NCBI GenBank assembly: GCA_021029095.1
Contig: JAJOHG010000002.1
Coordinates: 2,170,001-2,234,000 of the forward strand
Direction of reading: 5' to 3'
DNA length: 64,000 nucleotides
From: Phellopilus nigrolimitatus
Lineage: Eukaryota > Basidiomycota > Agaricomycetes > Hymenochaetales > Hymenochaetaceae
In this document: in pieces, positions 20,741 to 30,410 of the stretch
Layout of the letters: each line of letters begins with the position of its first letter
How positions within the stretch are numbered: the first letter of the stretch is position 1
Program-made: the position numbers and the translations under genes
Notes under the pieces: model-generated
Databases searched by the model: none
What the model saw: the letters and a program-made list of their open reading frames with translations, nothing else
What the model was told of the DNA's origin: nothing

Positions 20741-22204
20741 TCAGCTGAGATAGCATCTACCATTTGTGAAATGCACATTCACACCTGAAGCAGTAAGCTT
20801 GGAGACGGACATGAGGCTCATCTCGATGTCAGGAGTGTGAAGGACCCCCGAAATAGTTACTTCTGTGACTTCACCGTTGTGTATGAATTTAGCAACGATC
20901 GAGCCGCGCCCAACTGCTTGTAAAAATCCGCCCTTTTGGGCAGTGGTAATGTCAAACGGATCAATAATTTCGTATTGCGTGAATTCGAACCGGTGCTTTG
21001 CCATATGCGACGAAGCCCCTGAATCCATCAGCCACGCATTGTCCCTGAGTCCGACAATCCCCGTCTGCAGTGCGAAGGTTTGACTCGGCGTAGCACCCGC
21101 AAGATTAGCGATCTCCGCTTGGGAGTCGGGTTTCTCCGCGGTCTTTTCAGCGGATGCATTCGCGGCCTCTTTTGGATTTCCACCCGCTGCCGCGTCTTTC
21201 TTGGGTTTAGTGCAGGTGGCCTGGACGTGGCCGCGCTCGTTGCAATTCCAGCAAATGATCCCGGTCCGGCCGCGACCCTGAGGTCTACCCTGAGCATTCA
21301 TACGCATTGCCGATTCTGATGAAGACGCCTTCCGTTGACTCTTATCCATATCCAGTTTAACTTGGTGAACCTCGAGGACCCTGATGAGTTCTTCCGGATC
21401 TGTCATTGCGTGACCTAGCATGGAGAATGAATCCCAATCTCCAGCGAGCGATCCGAGGATGATCATAAGCCACTCTTCTTTTTCAAGATTGCCGCCCGCA
21501 TTAATTAGGTTCGCGCGGCGCTTTCTGAGTTCCTGGATGTGCGTATCCATCCTTTCGGAGGGTCCGATCTTCTTGGATCTGAGGCTGGCATTGGCTAACG
21601 ACTTTGCCATCACGTTCTTCTTTCCGAAACGATCAGCTAACGCTTCCCATAGTTGTTTAGCCTGCTTAGTCGGATGCTCGGCTATGAGCGTCATATCGAT
21701 ATTCAGGGCTATATGCGAAAGCGCCCGACTATTCTTGACCTTCCATACCGGATGCGTCGTGTGGAAATCGGAATCTGTCTGGACGGGCTCCTTGACTGTG
21801 CCATCGACATAACCAATTAGACTTTTTGATTCGAGAATCATCTCGATTACGGCTTTCCATGGGAAGAAATTCTCCCCGCTTGCCTTGAGTTTGTTGTCGT
21901 CAGACAGGGACTGAATTGACGTTCCCTGATCTGGGTTCGACATAGCGACTCGAGGCGAAGGCGATTGCAAATTCACGGGGTTACTCAACGCAACTGATCC
22001 AGGTCCGTATCCTGGAGGGAAAGGTACACGCGAATCTCCGACGTGACCCTGATCTTCTCTTTCTAATTCAACGTCTCCGTTGTCTGACTCGGGTACGGCG
22101 ACACTTGTAGCGGTCTCTAAGTTCTCCGCTTCGATGGCGATCGGATCGACGTTAATCGGGATTCCTAATGCAAGTCGTTGTCTTCTCGTGAGCCTAGGTA
22201 TCAT
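20741..22204 (-). CDS. Element B Gag and protease
   Basis: 487 codons starting at 22204. The Gag polyprotein has a UBN2-like region (SGENFFPWKAVIEMILESKS, LWEALADRFGKK, RMDTHIQELRKRRANL) and a CCHC zinc knuckle CWNCNERGHVQATC near 21255. The aspartic protease active site is DSGASSHM near 21030. The frame ends CYLS-TGA, then continues open in the same frame (NGSTFGYGN) into the integrase at 20686. In related elements one continuous polyprotein is made here, so the TGA is either a point mutation or a read-through site. Confidence 0.93.
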   Translation of the reverse strand: MIPRLTRRQRLALGIPINVDPIAIEAENLETATSVAVPESDNGDVELEREDQGHVGDSRVPFPPGYGPGSVALSNPVNLQSPSPRVAMSNPDQGTSIQSLSDDNKLKASGENFFPWKAVIEMILESKSLIGYVDGTVKEPVQTDSDFHTTHPVWKVKNSRALSHIALNIDMTLIAEHPTKQAKQLWEALADRFGKKNVMAKSLANASLRSKKIGPSERMDTHIQELRKRRANLINAGGNLEKEEWLMIILGSLAGDWDSFSMLGHAMTDPEELIRVLEVHQVKLDMDKSQRKASSSESAMRMNAQGRPQGRGRTGIICWNCNERGHVQATCTKPKKDAAAGGNPKEAANASAEKTAEKPDSQAEIANLAGATPSQTFALQTGIVGLRDNAWLMDSGASSHMAKHRFEFTQYEIIDPFDITTAQKGGFLQAVGRGSIVAKFIHNGEVTEVTISGVLHTPDIEMSLMSVSKLTASGVNVHFTNGRCYLS

Positions 22205-22268
22205 TTACCTAAAGTACCGTCACTCCGTAGGTTCTGTCGCAGTGGTTCAAAACGCAAGGCTCATAACC

Positions 22269-22587
22269 TTTTGTAATACTGTGAAGAAGTCCGGCTCAGT
22301 CTCGGCGGTACAAGACTCGATTTAGCTAGCTACCTGTGAAGAAGTCCGGCTAATGTACAGGTAGTTAGAAATGAATAGAAACGGATCACGATACAACGGA
22401 GCGCTCACCTCAGTCTCGACAGTACAAGACTGAGGTGCGCATATAGTCAGGAAATTTTACTTGTAGTCAGCCGCACGGGCCATTTATCAATAAGGAAATA
22501 GAAAATAATAAAAGGAAACTCGTTGCCACCAAACGCCACCGACACGCGAGCTGCTTATGTCACGCGTGCCGTCCTTTATTCTCAACA
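22269..22587 (-). repeat. Element B 5' LTR
   Basis: 319 bp. It matches 17537-17855 except for two G/A differences near 22419-22422. It should carry the element's promoter. Confidence 0.9.
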
Positions 22588-23297
22588 CAGACGATGCGCA
22601 TGTGCCCGATGCCCCGGCACTTATGGCACCGCACCCCCTGAAGCCCCGATCCCTTCCTCTTCACTTCTCCGGCAAAGCGGCGTCCAGCGGGGACCACAGC
22701 CATCGCAACGTCCTCGGGTTCAGCCTTGACCGGGTGCGTTTGACGCGATTCCTCGTTGAGTAACCGATCAATGACGGTCTCGAACGTGAGTTCGTCGGCT
22801 GGAGTGCTGTCGAGTGCGACAATGAGCGGCGCGTACGTCTCCGGGAGTCCCTGGGTAAGGGCGAGGGTTTTGTCGATTTCCGTAACGTCGAATTTCGCCT
22901 TCTCAAGAAGGTAAGCAGTGTGCCGAACGTCGGCAGCCCATGACTGGATGGATTGGTTGGGCGCCTTCACCATGTTGAAAAAGCGGCGGCGTAGGGCGAG
23001 AAGACTGCCGATACCGCGGGGCGTATGGACGCGCTCGAGCTCGTCCCAGATCTCCTTCGGCGTTTCAAAACGCGTGTGCGGCAGCTGCGACTTGTCCACG
23101 TTCAGGACGATCTTCGCCTTCGCAAGGTGCTGCTTGCGGCGGTACGTCTTGACTGGCTTCGAGTTCAGTCCACCAAGCGGCTCGACGTCGTCTCCGGACA
23201 CCACACCCCAAACGTCTTTGTCCACCAGCAAAGCCTCCATCACCGGAGCCCAATCCTCATAGTTCCCTCCTGTGAGCTTTTCGATGTCGGATCCCAT
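22588..23297 (-). CDS. Element A Gag, N-terminal piece
   Basis: Start at 23297 (MGSDIEKLTGGNYEDWAPVM), followed by a UBN2/DUF4219-type Copia Gag core: SKPVKTYRRKQHLAKAKI, TPKEIWDELERVHTPRG, FFNMVKAPNQSIQSWAADV, LTQGLPETYAPLIVAL. It ends in a CCHC knuckle CHKCRGIGHMRIVC right at the element B boundary. With the 17429-17536 piece the protein would be about 270 aa. The frame is otherwise undamaged, so the gene was probably functional until element B landed in it. Confidence 0.88.
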
Positions 23298-23454
23298 GGC
23301 GAGCGAAGCGAGTGTTGTGCTGCGAAACTCGATTCAGACTACTCTAGGTCTGTCGGGTTTAAGAACGAGGTAGAGGTTGATTGCGCAATAGCGAACGCAA
23401 GATAAGAGAAATGGCGTGCCACGGCAGAGGCCAAAAAAGGCACGCGGCCCGTAG

Positions 23455-23590
23455 ATTCCGGTGTGCCGCACGCGCGCGCAGTGACCGTAGATAAGATACC
23501 GGTGTGCCGCAGCAGTGACCGTAAGGCCCGCGGCCTGCAAATTCCGGTGTGCCGTCCGCGACGCGCAGTGACCGTGTCGTCCGGTTTACA
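23455..23590 (-). repeat. Short tandem repeats in the element A leader
   Basis: Three imperfect copies of a 35-50 bp unit with a CCGGTGTGCCG core and a CAGTGACCGT end lie between the 5' LTR and the Gag start. They may be a regulatory or packaging region; that is speculative. Confidence 0.6.
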
Positions 23591-23665
23591 GTCCCGTAGA
23601 CTAGGTTTGTGGTCTGAGCCCCACAAGGCTACTTGATGTGACCCTCAAGCGAGGCGATCCGTTTG

Positions 23666-23810
23666 TGTTGTAATTTCGGTAGCTTAGTGCCGTGAGACGT
23701 AGACAAAAGCAATAGAATTTACGTTTGACCTGCTGAGCTCTGAGGCAAACGGATAAGAGAAAACATACATGCACGGCACATACTTATACTCTACGGACCG
23801 ATAAGAAACA
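23666..23810 (-). repeat. Element A 5' LTR, proximal part
   Basis: 145 bp identical by eye to 17157-17301. It is cut by the TIR element, and the remaining 43 bp are at 28328-28370. Confidence 0.88.
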
Positions 23811-24649
23811 GTCCTCCCAGCTCATTCATTCAATAAACCTCAGCGGTTTCATTCAATGAAATGCAGCGTTGCTTATATGGCCATGTTGCATCAATGTCAG
23901 CGTTTGCTTGAGAAAAAATAGTTCAGCAACGCTGCTCTGAATGAAAATTCAAATCTGGGGCCAAATTTTGCTTGAAAAGGGAAATATTAGGTTGGAAATT
24001 TTTAATAATATTGCATTAATTATCCTGGGCAGCTGCATCATTTAGATGCAGCATTAATTGATGGAAGAATGTCAAAAAGGATTTGTTTCTTCGGGAGGCA
24101 CATCAATTTGAGGATTAACATATTGATTGCTTGTAAAGACTATCAGTATTGATTGATGGTTACGTACTGTCGTTTTCGCAGCACACAAGTCATTCCGGCC
24201 TTGAACTATGCAGGACCCTTTATTGTCTACTTTTATTTATATTGTAGAGAAAAATATATTATATTCAACCAATAAATGCAACTACTATTTAATATATCAA
24301 TATATAAAGGGGGCACAACGCGTCGGCCGTCGGGCGGCGAAATGCGATGGCACGTATCGTCGCGCTCGCAGTCACAACCCCTCCCCCCACCCCGGACCGC
24401 TCGTCTCGTTGATAGCGCGCAGCGCAGACCCCGCCTTCGTCGCCGGTGTACTCGCTGTTCTTTTCGATTCTACGGGTCCTCACCGCGCGAGCGTTTGTTC
24501 CGCTCGCCGCGCTCGCCGTCAGCGCCGCTCGCTCAGTGCGCAGTCCTCCGTGGCCCCCTTTCATCGGTACGCGCGGCTCTCCACACGAAGACGCTTGCAC
24601 GTGGTTGAGTGTCCTGGTGTGCGGGCCTCCTTACTGGCGAAGCGGAGGG

Positions 24650-25340
24650 TGCCTCTGCAGCGGATGCTAGGCGAGTTGAGCTTTAACGAGCTCGTTCAGG
24701 TTCTTCAAGGGTCCATGCTGCAATAAGGGCGGATTTAGTACGCCATTGAGCACGAGGACGCACTATCGATTGAACCGAGCTTGTACGCGCGTTCTCAAAA
24801 ACGGTCTTCATGAGCATGAGCGCGACCTCCGTCTTCTGCACGAGGTCGTCCTCGGCATCCTCGACTTCGAGCCGCGACTGTTCGTGCCACGCGGGGCCCA
24901 CGGTCTCGAAGCCTGCTTCGCCGTGTCGAGTTCGAGCCGCGACGTGGAGACCACCTGCCGCACCTTGAGCGCGACCGCGATCGAGTTGGTGAGCGTCGCC
25001 TGCCAGGGCTGCAGAAAGTGCGTGCGGACCGTCCTGTCTTGAGTGAGACGCGCGTCGACATTATAATCATCTACGCAGACTAAGATAAAACAGAAAAAAA
25101 GGACAGGGAGATGTAAAGAACGCACCCTGTCCCAGACGCCCGCATAGTATGTCGTCGCCTTCGCAAGCTTATCATCGGCCCGGTGCTCGTGCCTTGCAAG
25201 GCCTGCACTGCAGTCTTCGCTGCACGCCCGAGCGCGTGCGGGAGTGTCTTGTGCTGCACGGGCTCTGGCAAACGGCCGTGCGTGCAGGAGGTTCGTGGCA
25301 AAGTTGGTGAGCCCGTGCCCGATCGTCGTCGACAGCTGTG
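24650..25340 (-). pseudogene. BAR-domain protein gene fragment captured in the TIR element
   Basis: The minus strand resembles fungal Gvp36/endophilin-like BAR proteins, which bind curved membranes. Recognisable pieces are KATTYYAGVWDR, then an intron of about 55 nt, then RLTQDRTVRTHFLQPWQATL, NSIAVALKVRQVVSTSRLELDTAKQA, and after a frame change SRLEVEDAEDDLVQKTEVAL and MLMKTVFEN. LKNLNELVKAQLA follows in a third frame before a stop near 24670. The N- and C-terminal parts are absent. Retained introns indicate capture as genomic DNA. It cannot make a full BAR domain. Confidence 0.72.
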
Positions 25341-25399
25341 TTAGCGACTCCTGATTATATAAAATGAGTCATATATGGACTTGCTGAGTATTTAAACGC

Positions 25400-26600
25400 T
25401 TACCTTGAGCTTTCCACGGTTCTTGGTTGGCGTGAACGACATTGTTGAGCATGTCGAACCCAACGAGCACGCATGTTCAACCGTGCGAAAGTTGTGTCGA
25501 ACCGCGCAAATGCTCGTAAGCGCTCGCGGTAGCGCGCAACCATTTCGTTTCTCATAATTCACGTACTTCCCAGACTTGCTTTAAAGCCTGTAGTTATGTT
25601 TGAATAGTAGTACTACATCTTATAAAAAAGTTTACATTACCAGGATACGTGCGATGGTAATGGATAAAGCATTTAGTTGACGTACATTGGGGATTTGTGC
25701 TACTTTTTACCCAAACAATTATCGACCTCGATCGGCTGGGCCGAACGGGCTCAAACTTCGTGACATATGTATTCAATGTATTTAAAAACCTTTAATGTAC
25801 CTTGATTATTGATTAAGAGGTTAGAATATGTAGATCTAGGAAACAGGTGAGTTCAAAGCTGAAGATCGGTTTGCTTTTCTTGTAAGTCATCCCGGCTTAC
25901 AGGTTCAAAGCCTTCACACCTGATACTTTCATATGCAACCTCAAATCAAAAAATATGGAGGGAATCGGGTGTATTCAAAGTGCTTCATGCTACCAATAAA
26001 ATAATTTTTGTGTGCTCATAAAATATTCAGAATTTGCTACAGTTTGCAAAACAGTCTTTTGCAGCATCTTTGCTTTCCAGTGTAACTGCCCAGCTTTTAA
26101 ACAGCTCAGGACTTTTTAATATGATATCAGTAAAGTATATAGGCCTGTATGTATAACATATGTGTGGTTAGGTGCCCTTTCGGAGGTAGAACAAATCAAT
26201 CAGACCCGAAACTGCTGCATACAGAGTATCATGTACTGTGAGCTATTATACACAAGATGTAGACTTTCGCAGGTGCTTAAACTTTCCAATATCGAAGAAA
26301 TACATACTAGAAACCTAGACTAAATACTTACATTGCTTCGGGTACCCTGTATATAGCACTACAAAGGCAACACTTAAGAAAAACCGATATTTGCACTGTT
26401 AGGTTAATAACTCAGTTTATGGCATTTGCGGACATCCAGTTTCTTCTAAAAAGCAAGGTTATATAAGCTATAATTATAAAGTGATTTTTTGGTAATTTAT
26501 AATTGAGATGCTGCTGCGCTACAGCAATGTTTTGTAGCTGCGGCGAGCCCATCAATTGCTGCTGATCCAAAACATACCTGATTTGGACGAATGTGATGAC
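25400..26600. other. AT-rich filler of the TIR element
   Basis: Low-complexity AT-rich sequence without a recognisable gene. A minus-strand open frame of about 60 codons at 25594-25776 shows no motif. Confidence 0.5.
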
Positions 26601-26749
26601 CTATTTCGGTAAGTCACCCGTGACATGTTGAATTTCGTGCTCGTCGGCGATGTTGTCGTGCTCGTCGTGCTCATCGTGCTCATCGTCTCTGCTCATACCT
26701 CTGTCTTTTCTAAGTCTTCGTTCCTCGGGCCTTTTGCTAGTCTCCACGC

Positions 26750-27400
26750 TGGGCCACTGCGCTGCTCGAACTGCTCGCGCTGTGTGCCCAAGGACAAAAC
26801 CATCAAGCGCTTCACCGTGCGCATCATGGCCGAGTCCGCCGCTGTCCGTGACATCTCCGAGGCATCAGTCTACCAGGGTAAGCTTAAACTTCATTTCGAG
26901 TTTCGAGGATTCTTATCCCCCTGATTGTTTGAGCAGAATACGTGATCCCGAAGCTGTACCTCAAGATCGCCTACTGCGTATCGTGTGCCATCCACTCGCA
27001 CGGTGAGTCTCATATCTCTTTCATTCTCTTTTTTATGCTGACTCTTTGGTCCTCAGTTGACGCGCGAAGGCCGCCGCAACCGTGCTCCACTCCCTCATGT
27101 GCGTTACAAGGACGGCAAAAAGGCCCACTTGGCCGTCGAAGCTGCTGCCGGTGCTGCCGCTAGCGAGATGTGCCGGTTAACTGCCTCTCGGTACGTCAAG
27201 ATAGCCTGTGCGTCATCTATTCGCACGGTACGTCTCTTTTCCTCTTTTTTCTCTTTCAGAGTACTGACCTCTTATCTCACAGTTGTCCGTGTCCGTTCGT
27301 ATAATGATGGCCGTAACCGTGCCCCACACTCCTCATGTGTGTTACAAGGACGGCAAAAGGACCCAGCCATCGTAGATGCTGATGACGCTGCCGCCGCGAA
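26750..27400 (+). pseudogene. Ribosomal protein S26 (eS26) fragments, tandem
   Basis: First copy: [21 protein letters not shown] and [16 protein letters not shown], an intron (about 26878-26938), then EYVIPKLYLKIAYCVSCAIHSH, an intron, and REGRRNRAPLPHVRYKDGKK. The zinc-binding Cys pairs of eS26 are visible. The VVRVR segment is missing at the second splice junction, which breaks the frame. Second copy (about 27190-27400): only the 3' part, with its intron, VVRVRSYNDGRNRAP and RQKDPAIVDADDAAAAK-like tail in shifted frames. The normal N-terminus is not seen. Retained introns show DNA-level capture rather than retroposition. Confidence 0.8.
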
Positions 27401-27484
27401 AATCTGCTTTCCGATCGCGTCGAATTCCAGCTGTTTATTCATACCTTCTTTCGCTTTGACCGATCCTCACTCGAAACACCTCCC

Positions 27485-27645
27485 AACCGCGCGGGACGCG
27501 AGCGCGAAGGCGCGCCAGGCAGGGCACGGAACGCGAGTGCGAAGACGCGTCGGGCGGCGTACGGGATGCGAGCGCAAAGGTGCGTCGGGCAGCGCGCGGG
27601 ACGAGCGCGAAGACGTGCTAGGTAGCGCGCTGGACGAGCGTACAG
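27485..27645. repeat. GC-rich minisatellite, unit about 36 bp
   Basis: Four to five imperfect units with a (G)CGCGGGACGCGAGCGCGAAG-like core. They abut two diverged copies of a sequence containing CGCCAT(A/T)A(C/T)GCG and ending in poly-T or AAAT repeats (27660-27800 and 27815-27990). Confidence 0.7.
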
Positions 27646-28327
27646 GGACGCCAGCCCGTCTGGAGGCGCCATAACGCGTGCAGGCACCAGGGTAAGCTAC
27701 GTGCAAGTAGGGGCTGGTGCGTATGTGTGCAAGGCGGAGGGGAAGTGCGGGGGCTTTTTTTTTTTTGTAAATGAACAATAAATTACTATTAATGATACAT
27801 TTGAGCGTCCTGGGACGCCATTATGCGCGCCGGCGCCAGGGCGAGCCTACGGGCACGCCCGCCACTACGGGGTAACCAGCGTACAGGTGTGCATTGCAGC
27901 TGGGCGCTTTTGCGCATTGGGGGGAGCGCGCGCAGCGGGCAGGGATTTATTCTGTAAATAAATAAATAAATAGGAATAATAATACTAAATTTCTGACAAA
28001 TCAAGCCCTGTAAGGTACAAAATGATCACCTGAAGATCATGATGACGGAAGATCGTCGTTTGATGATCACATGATAAGAATACTGTTCCGACAGCTATTG
28101 ATATGAAAATCTTTATAAACTACTTTAAATGGGATACAATAACAAAAATACCAATTAAACCTATCTGCAGCTCTAATACTAGCTTATTAACCTTAGTTTG
28201 ATACTGGTAGCAATGCTGAAAACAGAATGCTCAAACACTCAGCATTTGCTGAGATTGATGCAACATGTCACCGAGAGCGTTCGCTGACCTTGAATCAATC
28301 AGGCAGCTGGTACCAGTGTAAGAAACA

Positions 28328-28370
28328 AATAAACAAAGATGACGCAACGATCGAGCTCGTCATTCCAACA
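28328..28370 (-). repeat. Element A 5' LTR, distal part
   Basis: 43 bp completing the LTR split by the TIR element; followed by the target duplication TAGTG at 28371-28375. Confidence 0.85.
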
Positions 28371-28442
28371 TAGTGCATGTCCCGCCTCGTCAAATGCGCA
28401 CTGAAATTGACATGAATTCATCAATGCCATGTTGCCAAACAG

Positions 28443-28680
28443 ACGTCGTGCGCCGAGTCGAGGCCATCCTTCGTGAGCACGGCGCATACGGCGCGACGTT
28501 CTGGGAGATCGGCGAGCACGCGCCGGTTGCGGGGATCAAGTCGGGCGTGCAGGCGCTCGTGGGCGCTGCAGCAGACGTTGTTGTCAGCGTCGGCGGCGGG
28601 ACGCCGAGTCAGGCGATCCGGACGCGCAGTTCCTCCCGCACATCGCCGTGCCGACAAGACTGAGCGCCGCTGAATATACC
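28443..28680 (+). pseudogene. MAR-like pseudogene 2, exon 2
   Basis: It continues the gene begun at 16976 after the nested elements: CAG acceptor, then DVVRRVEAILREHGAYGATFWEIGEHAPVAGI and AAADVVVSVGGGTP, the nucleotide-binding GGG motif of Fe-ADHs. It lacks about 39 bp (relative to copy 4, the segment coding roughly VDAAEAMVHICHA), has further base changes, and ends at a GTGCGTCTTG donor. The following intron runs into duplication block I at 28713, so exons 3 onwards are deleted. Confidence 0.8.
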
Positions 28681-28869
28681 GTGCGTCTTGCTTCTTCTTC
28701 CTCTTTACTTATCTGAGTGTCTTAGAAAAAACTAGAATGGGTTTTTGCCCCGGCAGATCGGAACGTTGACCAAAGAGTGGAGACCCGCACACAGATACTT
28801 TTCGCTCCACGCCTTGCGCAGAAATCCCACATCTGATCTGTATCGGGTTTACATTCAATTTGGTTTGGA

Positions 28870-29930
28870 TCACCCTAGCAACTTTCTACGAACCAAATTC
28901 CATAACCTCGAGATACACGTATACTGCTGCATCAACGACGTTTTCGTGCTAGCCCACTCGAATGCAAAGTTCGGCAGGTGGATGATCATGCTCAAGACGG
29001 ACATGCTCTGGCTCGAAAACCCGTTCGAGTACTTCGTGTTCTGCTTGCCGATCTGCTGTGTGAAGTACGGGTGCTCATGGCGCTGCACGGGGCCTATCGA
29101 CGGCTACATATGCGCATTCACGTCGTACACGCACTTGCAGCTGCGCGCATTAATGTAGCCCGTCACGACGACGCGCAGCGGCGCGCCGTGGATCTTCGGC
29201 AGCGGCTTCCTGTTCGTCTCGTACGCGAGCAGCACCTCTTCATTCGTGCGCACCTTGCGCCACGGCGCGGCTGCCGCGTAGTCGAGCACCTAGCCCTTTC
29301 GGGTCGTGCAAAAGGCGATTTTACAGAGGGAGCGGGCGAGGGAGGACTCACGCAACACGCTTGAAGTAGGTGTCGGTGCCGATGAGTTCGAGGTGCTTGC
29401 GTTCAGGATGGACGCCGTCACAGGCGATATTCAGCACCTTCTTGAGCGGGACGCCTTCATGCACCGCCGTCCCGCTTGAATACACCCGCTAAAGCCCCCA
29501 GACGAAAAAAGGAGTAAAGACGACGCACATGGTGCCCTCGCCCCACGGAGTATTAATGACCCCACGGAGTATTGATGAACTCGTCGTCGTCACTGGGGTA
29601 CTCCGTGATCTGCTCGATGCGCTGCTCGCCGCTGCACTGTACCCTGGCTGGTGTGCGGCAGGTCAGTGGCCGCCGAAAAGGAGAAAGAAGGGAAGAAATA
29701 GGGAAATCGGCGTTGTACAGGAATTCTTCCGGAACTTTGAGGTCCTTGAGCGAGATGCTGTTGACGAGTCCGCCGACCTCATAGCAGAGGGCATCTTCGT
29801 CGATGTAGGGGACGCCGCCGTGGTCCCAGATGCTAGCACCCGCAGACCCGGACGCACAAATGGTGCACGTTGTCCGTGAGCTTCCCTTGCATGAGCTGGT
29901 CGCGGCGTGTCTCATGGTTTCAACCACCCT
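28870..29930 (-). pseudogene. Sulfite-oxidase-like pseudogene 2
   Basis: Duplicate of the pseudogene at 9.7-10.8 kb: IDEDALCYEVGGLVNSISLKDL, EEVLLAYETNRKPLPKIHGAP, VVVTGYINARSCK and HPYFTQQIGKQNTKYSNGFS. It shares the TAG at the VNAHM position. It also has an extra TAG at the start of the LDYAAAAPW exon, and the exon with the Mo-ligand Cys is cut short by a deletion. More decayed than copy 1. Confidence 0.75.
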
Positions 29931-30390
29931 AACCGGGCCCGGCTTCGACCGAAACCAGCCCCATTTCCAATCAATGCATGCCCTAGTCAGACCGAGTACT
30001 CTGATCTCCTTTAGAGTCGTTTCAGAACCTGCGTATGCAACTGAAAGGCCGGATGTTGATGGTTTTCACGCTCTCCCCCCCTCATATTTCACAATTCTGT
30101 AACGGCTGGCACATAGTCAAAATCTGAATTATACATGTGTGTAGCATACACTCTCAATCCTCCAACGAGACACGACCCAGTATCCCAGAAACAGAAATCA
30201 GGAATAAAGATACACGGATTGGAGGACGTCGTGCAGCGCGCCACCGATGCAAGCCTCGAGCGCGATGGTAGAAAGTGCATAAAGTAATTAGAAGGAATAA
30301 GTATAGAGCGATTGAGTAGTGTCACGGTGAGCAGGTGTGCCAGCAGGCGAGCAGGTGGTGACGAACAAGCGAATTCTCAGCACTTCAGCA

Positions 30391-30410
30391 GTAGGTAGGT
30401 AGGTAGGTAG
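30391..30410. repeat. (TAGG)n tract, copy B
   Basis: Equivalent of 11207-11226 inside block I copy B. Confidence 0.7.

Larger units (their letters stand above)
17537..22587 (-). mobile_element. LTR element B: near-intact Ty1/Copia retrotransposon, 5.05 kb
   Basis: 319-bp LTRs at 17537-17855 and 22269-22587 flank Gag-PR and IN-RT-RH frames in Copia order. The 5-bp target duplication CAGAC lies at 17532-17536 and 22588-22592. A purine tract GAGGGGGAG abuts the 3' LTR. The primer-binding region begins GGTTATGAGCC just inside the 5' LTR. The LTRs differ at only two positions by eye, both G versus A. It inserted into the gag gene of element A. Confidence 0.93.
23811..28318. mobile_element. TIR DNA element carrying host gene fragments (Pack-type)
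   Basis: The LTR sequence is split here with a 7-9 bp duplication TAAGAAA(CA) at 23802-23810 and 28319-28327, typical in length of hAT or Mutator-like transposons. The ends show diverged inverted repeats: the left end has CAGTCCTCCCAGCT and, about 70 bp in, CATGTTGCATCAATGTCAGC. The reverse complement of the right end has CACTGGTACCAGCT and CATGTTGCATCAATCTCAGC at a similar depth. No transposase was recognised, so it would need to be moved in trans. Cargo: a BAR-domain gene fragment (minus) and ribosomal protein S26 fragments (plus), both with introns. Confidence 0.72.
17157..28370 (-). mobile_element. LTR element A: short Gag-only LTR retrotransposon, interrupted by two later insertions
   Basis: It is bounded by 188-bp LTRs (TGTTG...CAACA) and the 5-bp target duplication TAGTG (17152-17156 and 28371-28375). 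The left LTR is 17157-17344. The right LTR is split: 23666-23810 plus 28328-28370. By eye the two LTRs are identical over all 188 bases. A purine-rich tract GAGGGGTG abuts the left LTR on the minus strand. Without element B (17537-22587) and the TIR element (23811-28318) it would be about 1.64 kb and codes only for Gag. It sits in intron 1 of MAR pseudogene 2. Confidence 0.85.

Noticed and set aside
23455..23590. Possible CRISPR-like repeats
   Set aside because: Only three imperfect units with no uniform spacers, lying in the leader of an LTR element in a eukaryotic genome.
24289..24600. Arg/Ser-rich frames in the GC-rich part of the TIR element
   Set aside because: Overlapping frames on both strands, no motif. 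The supportable coding signal nearby is the BAR fragment on the minus strand.
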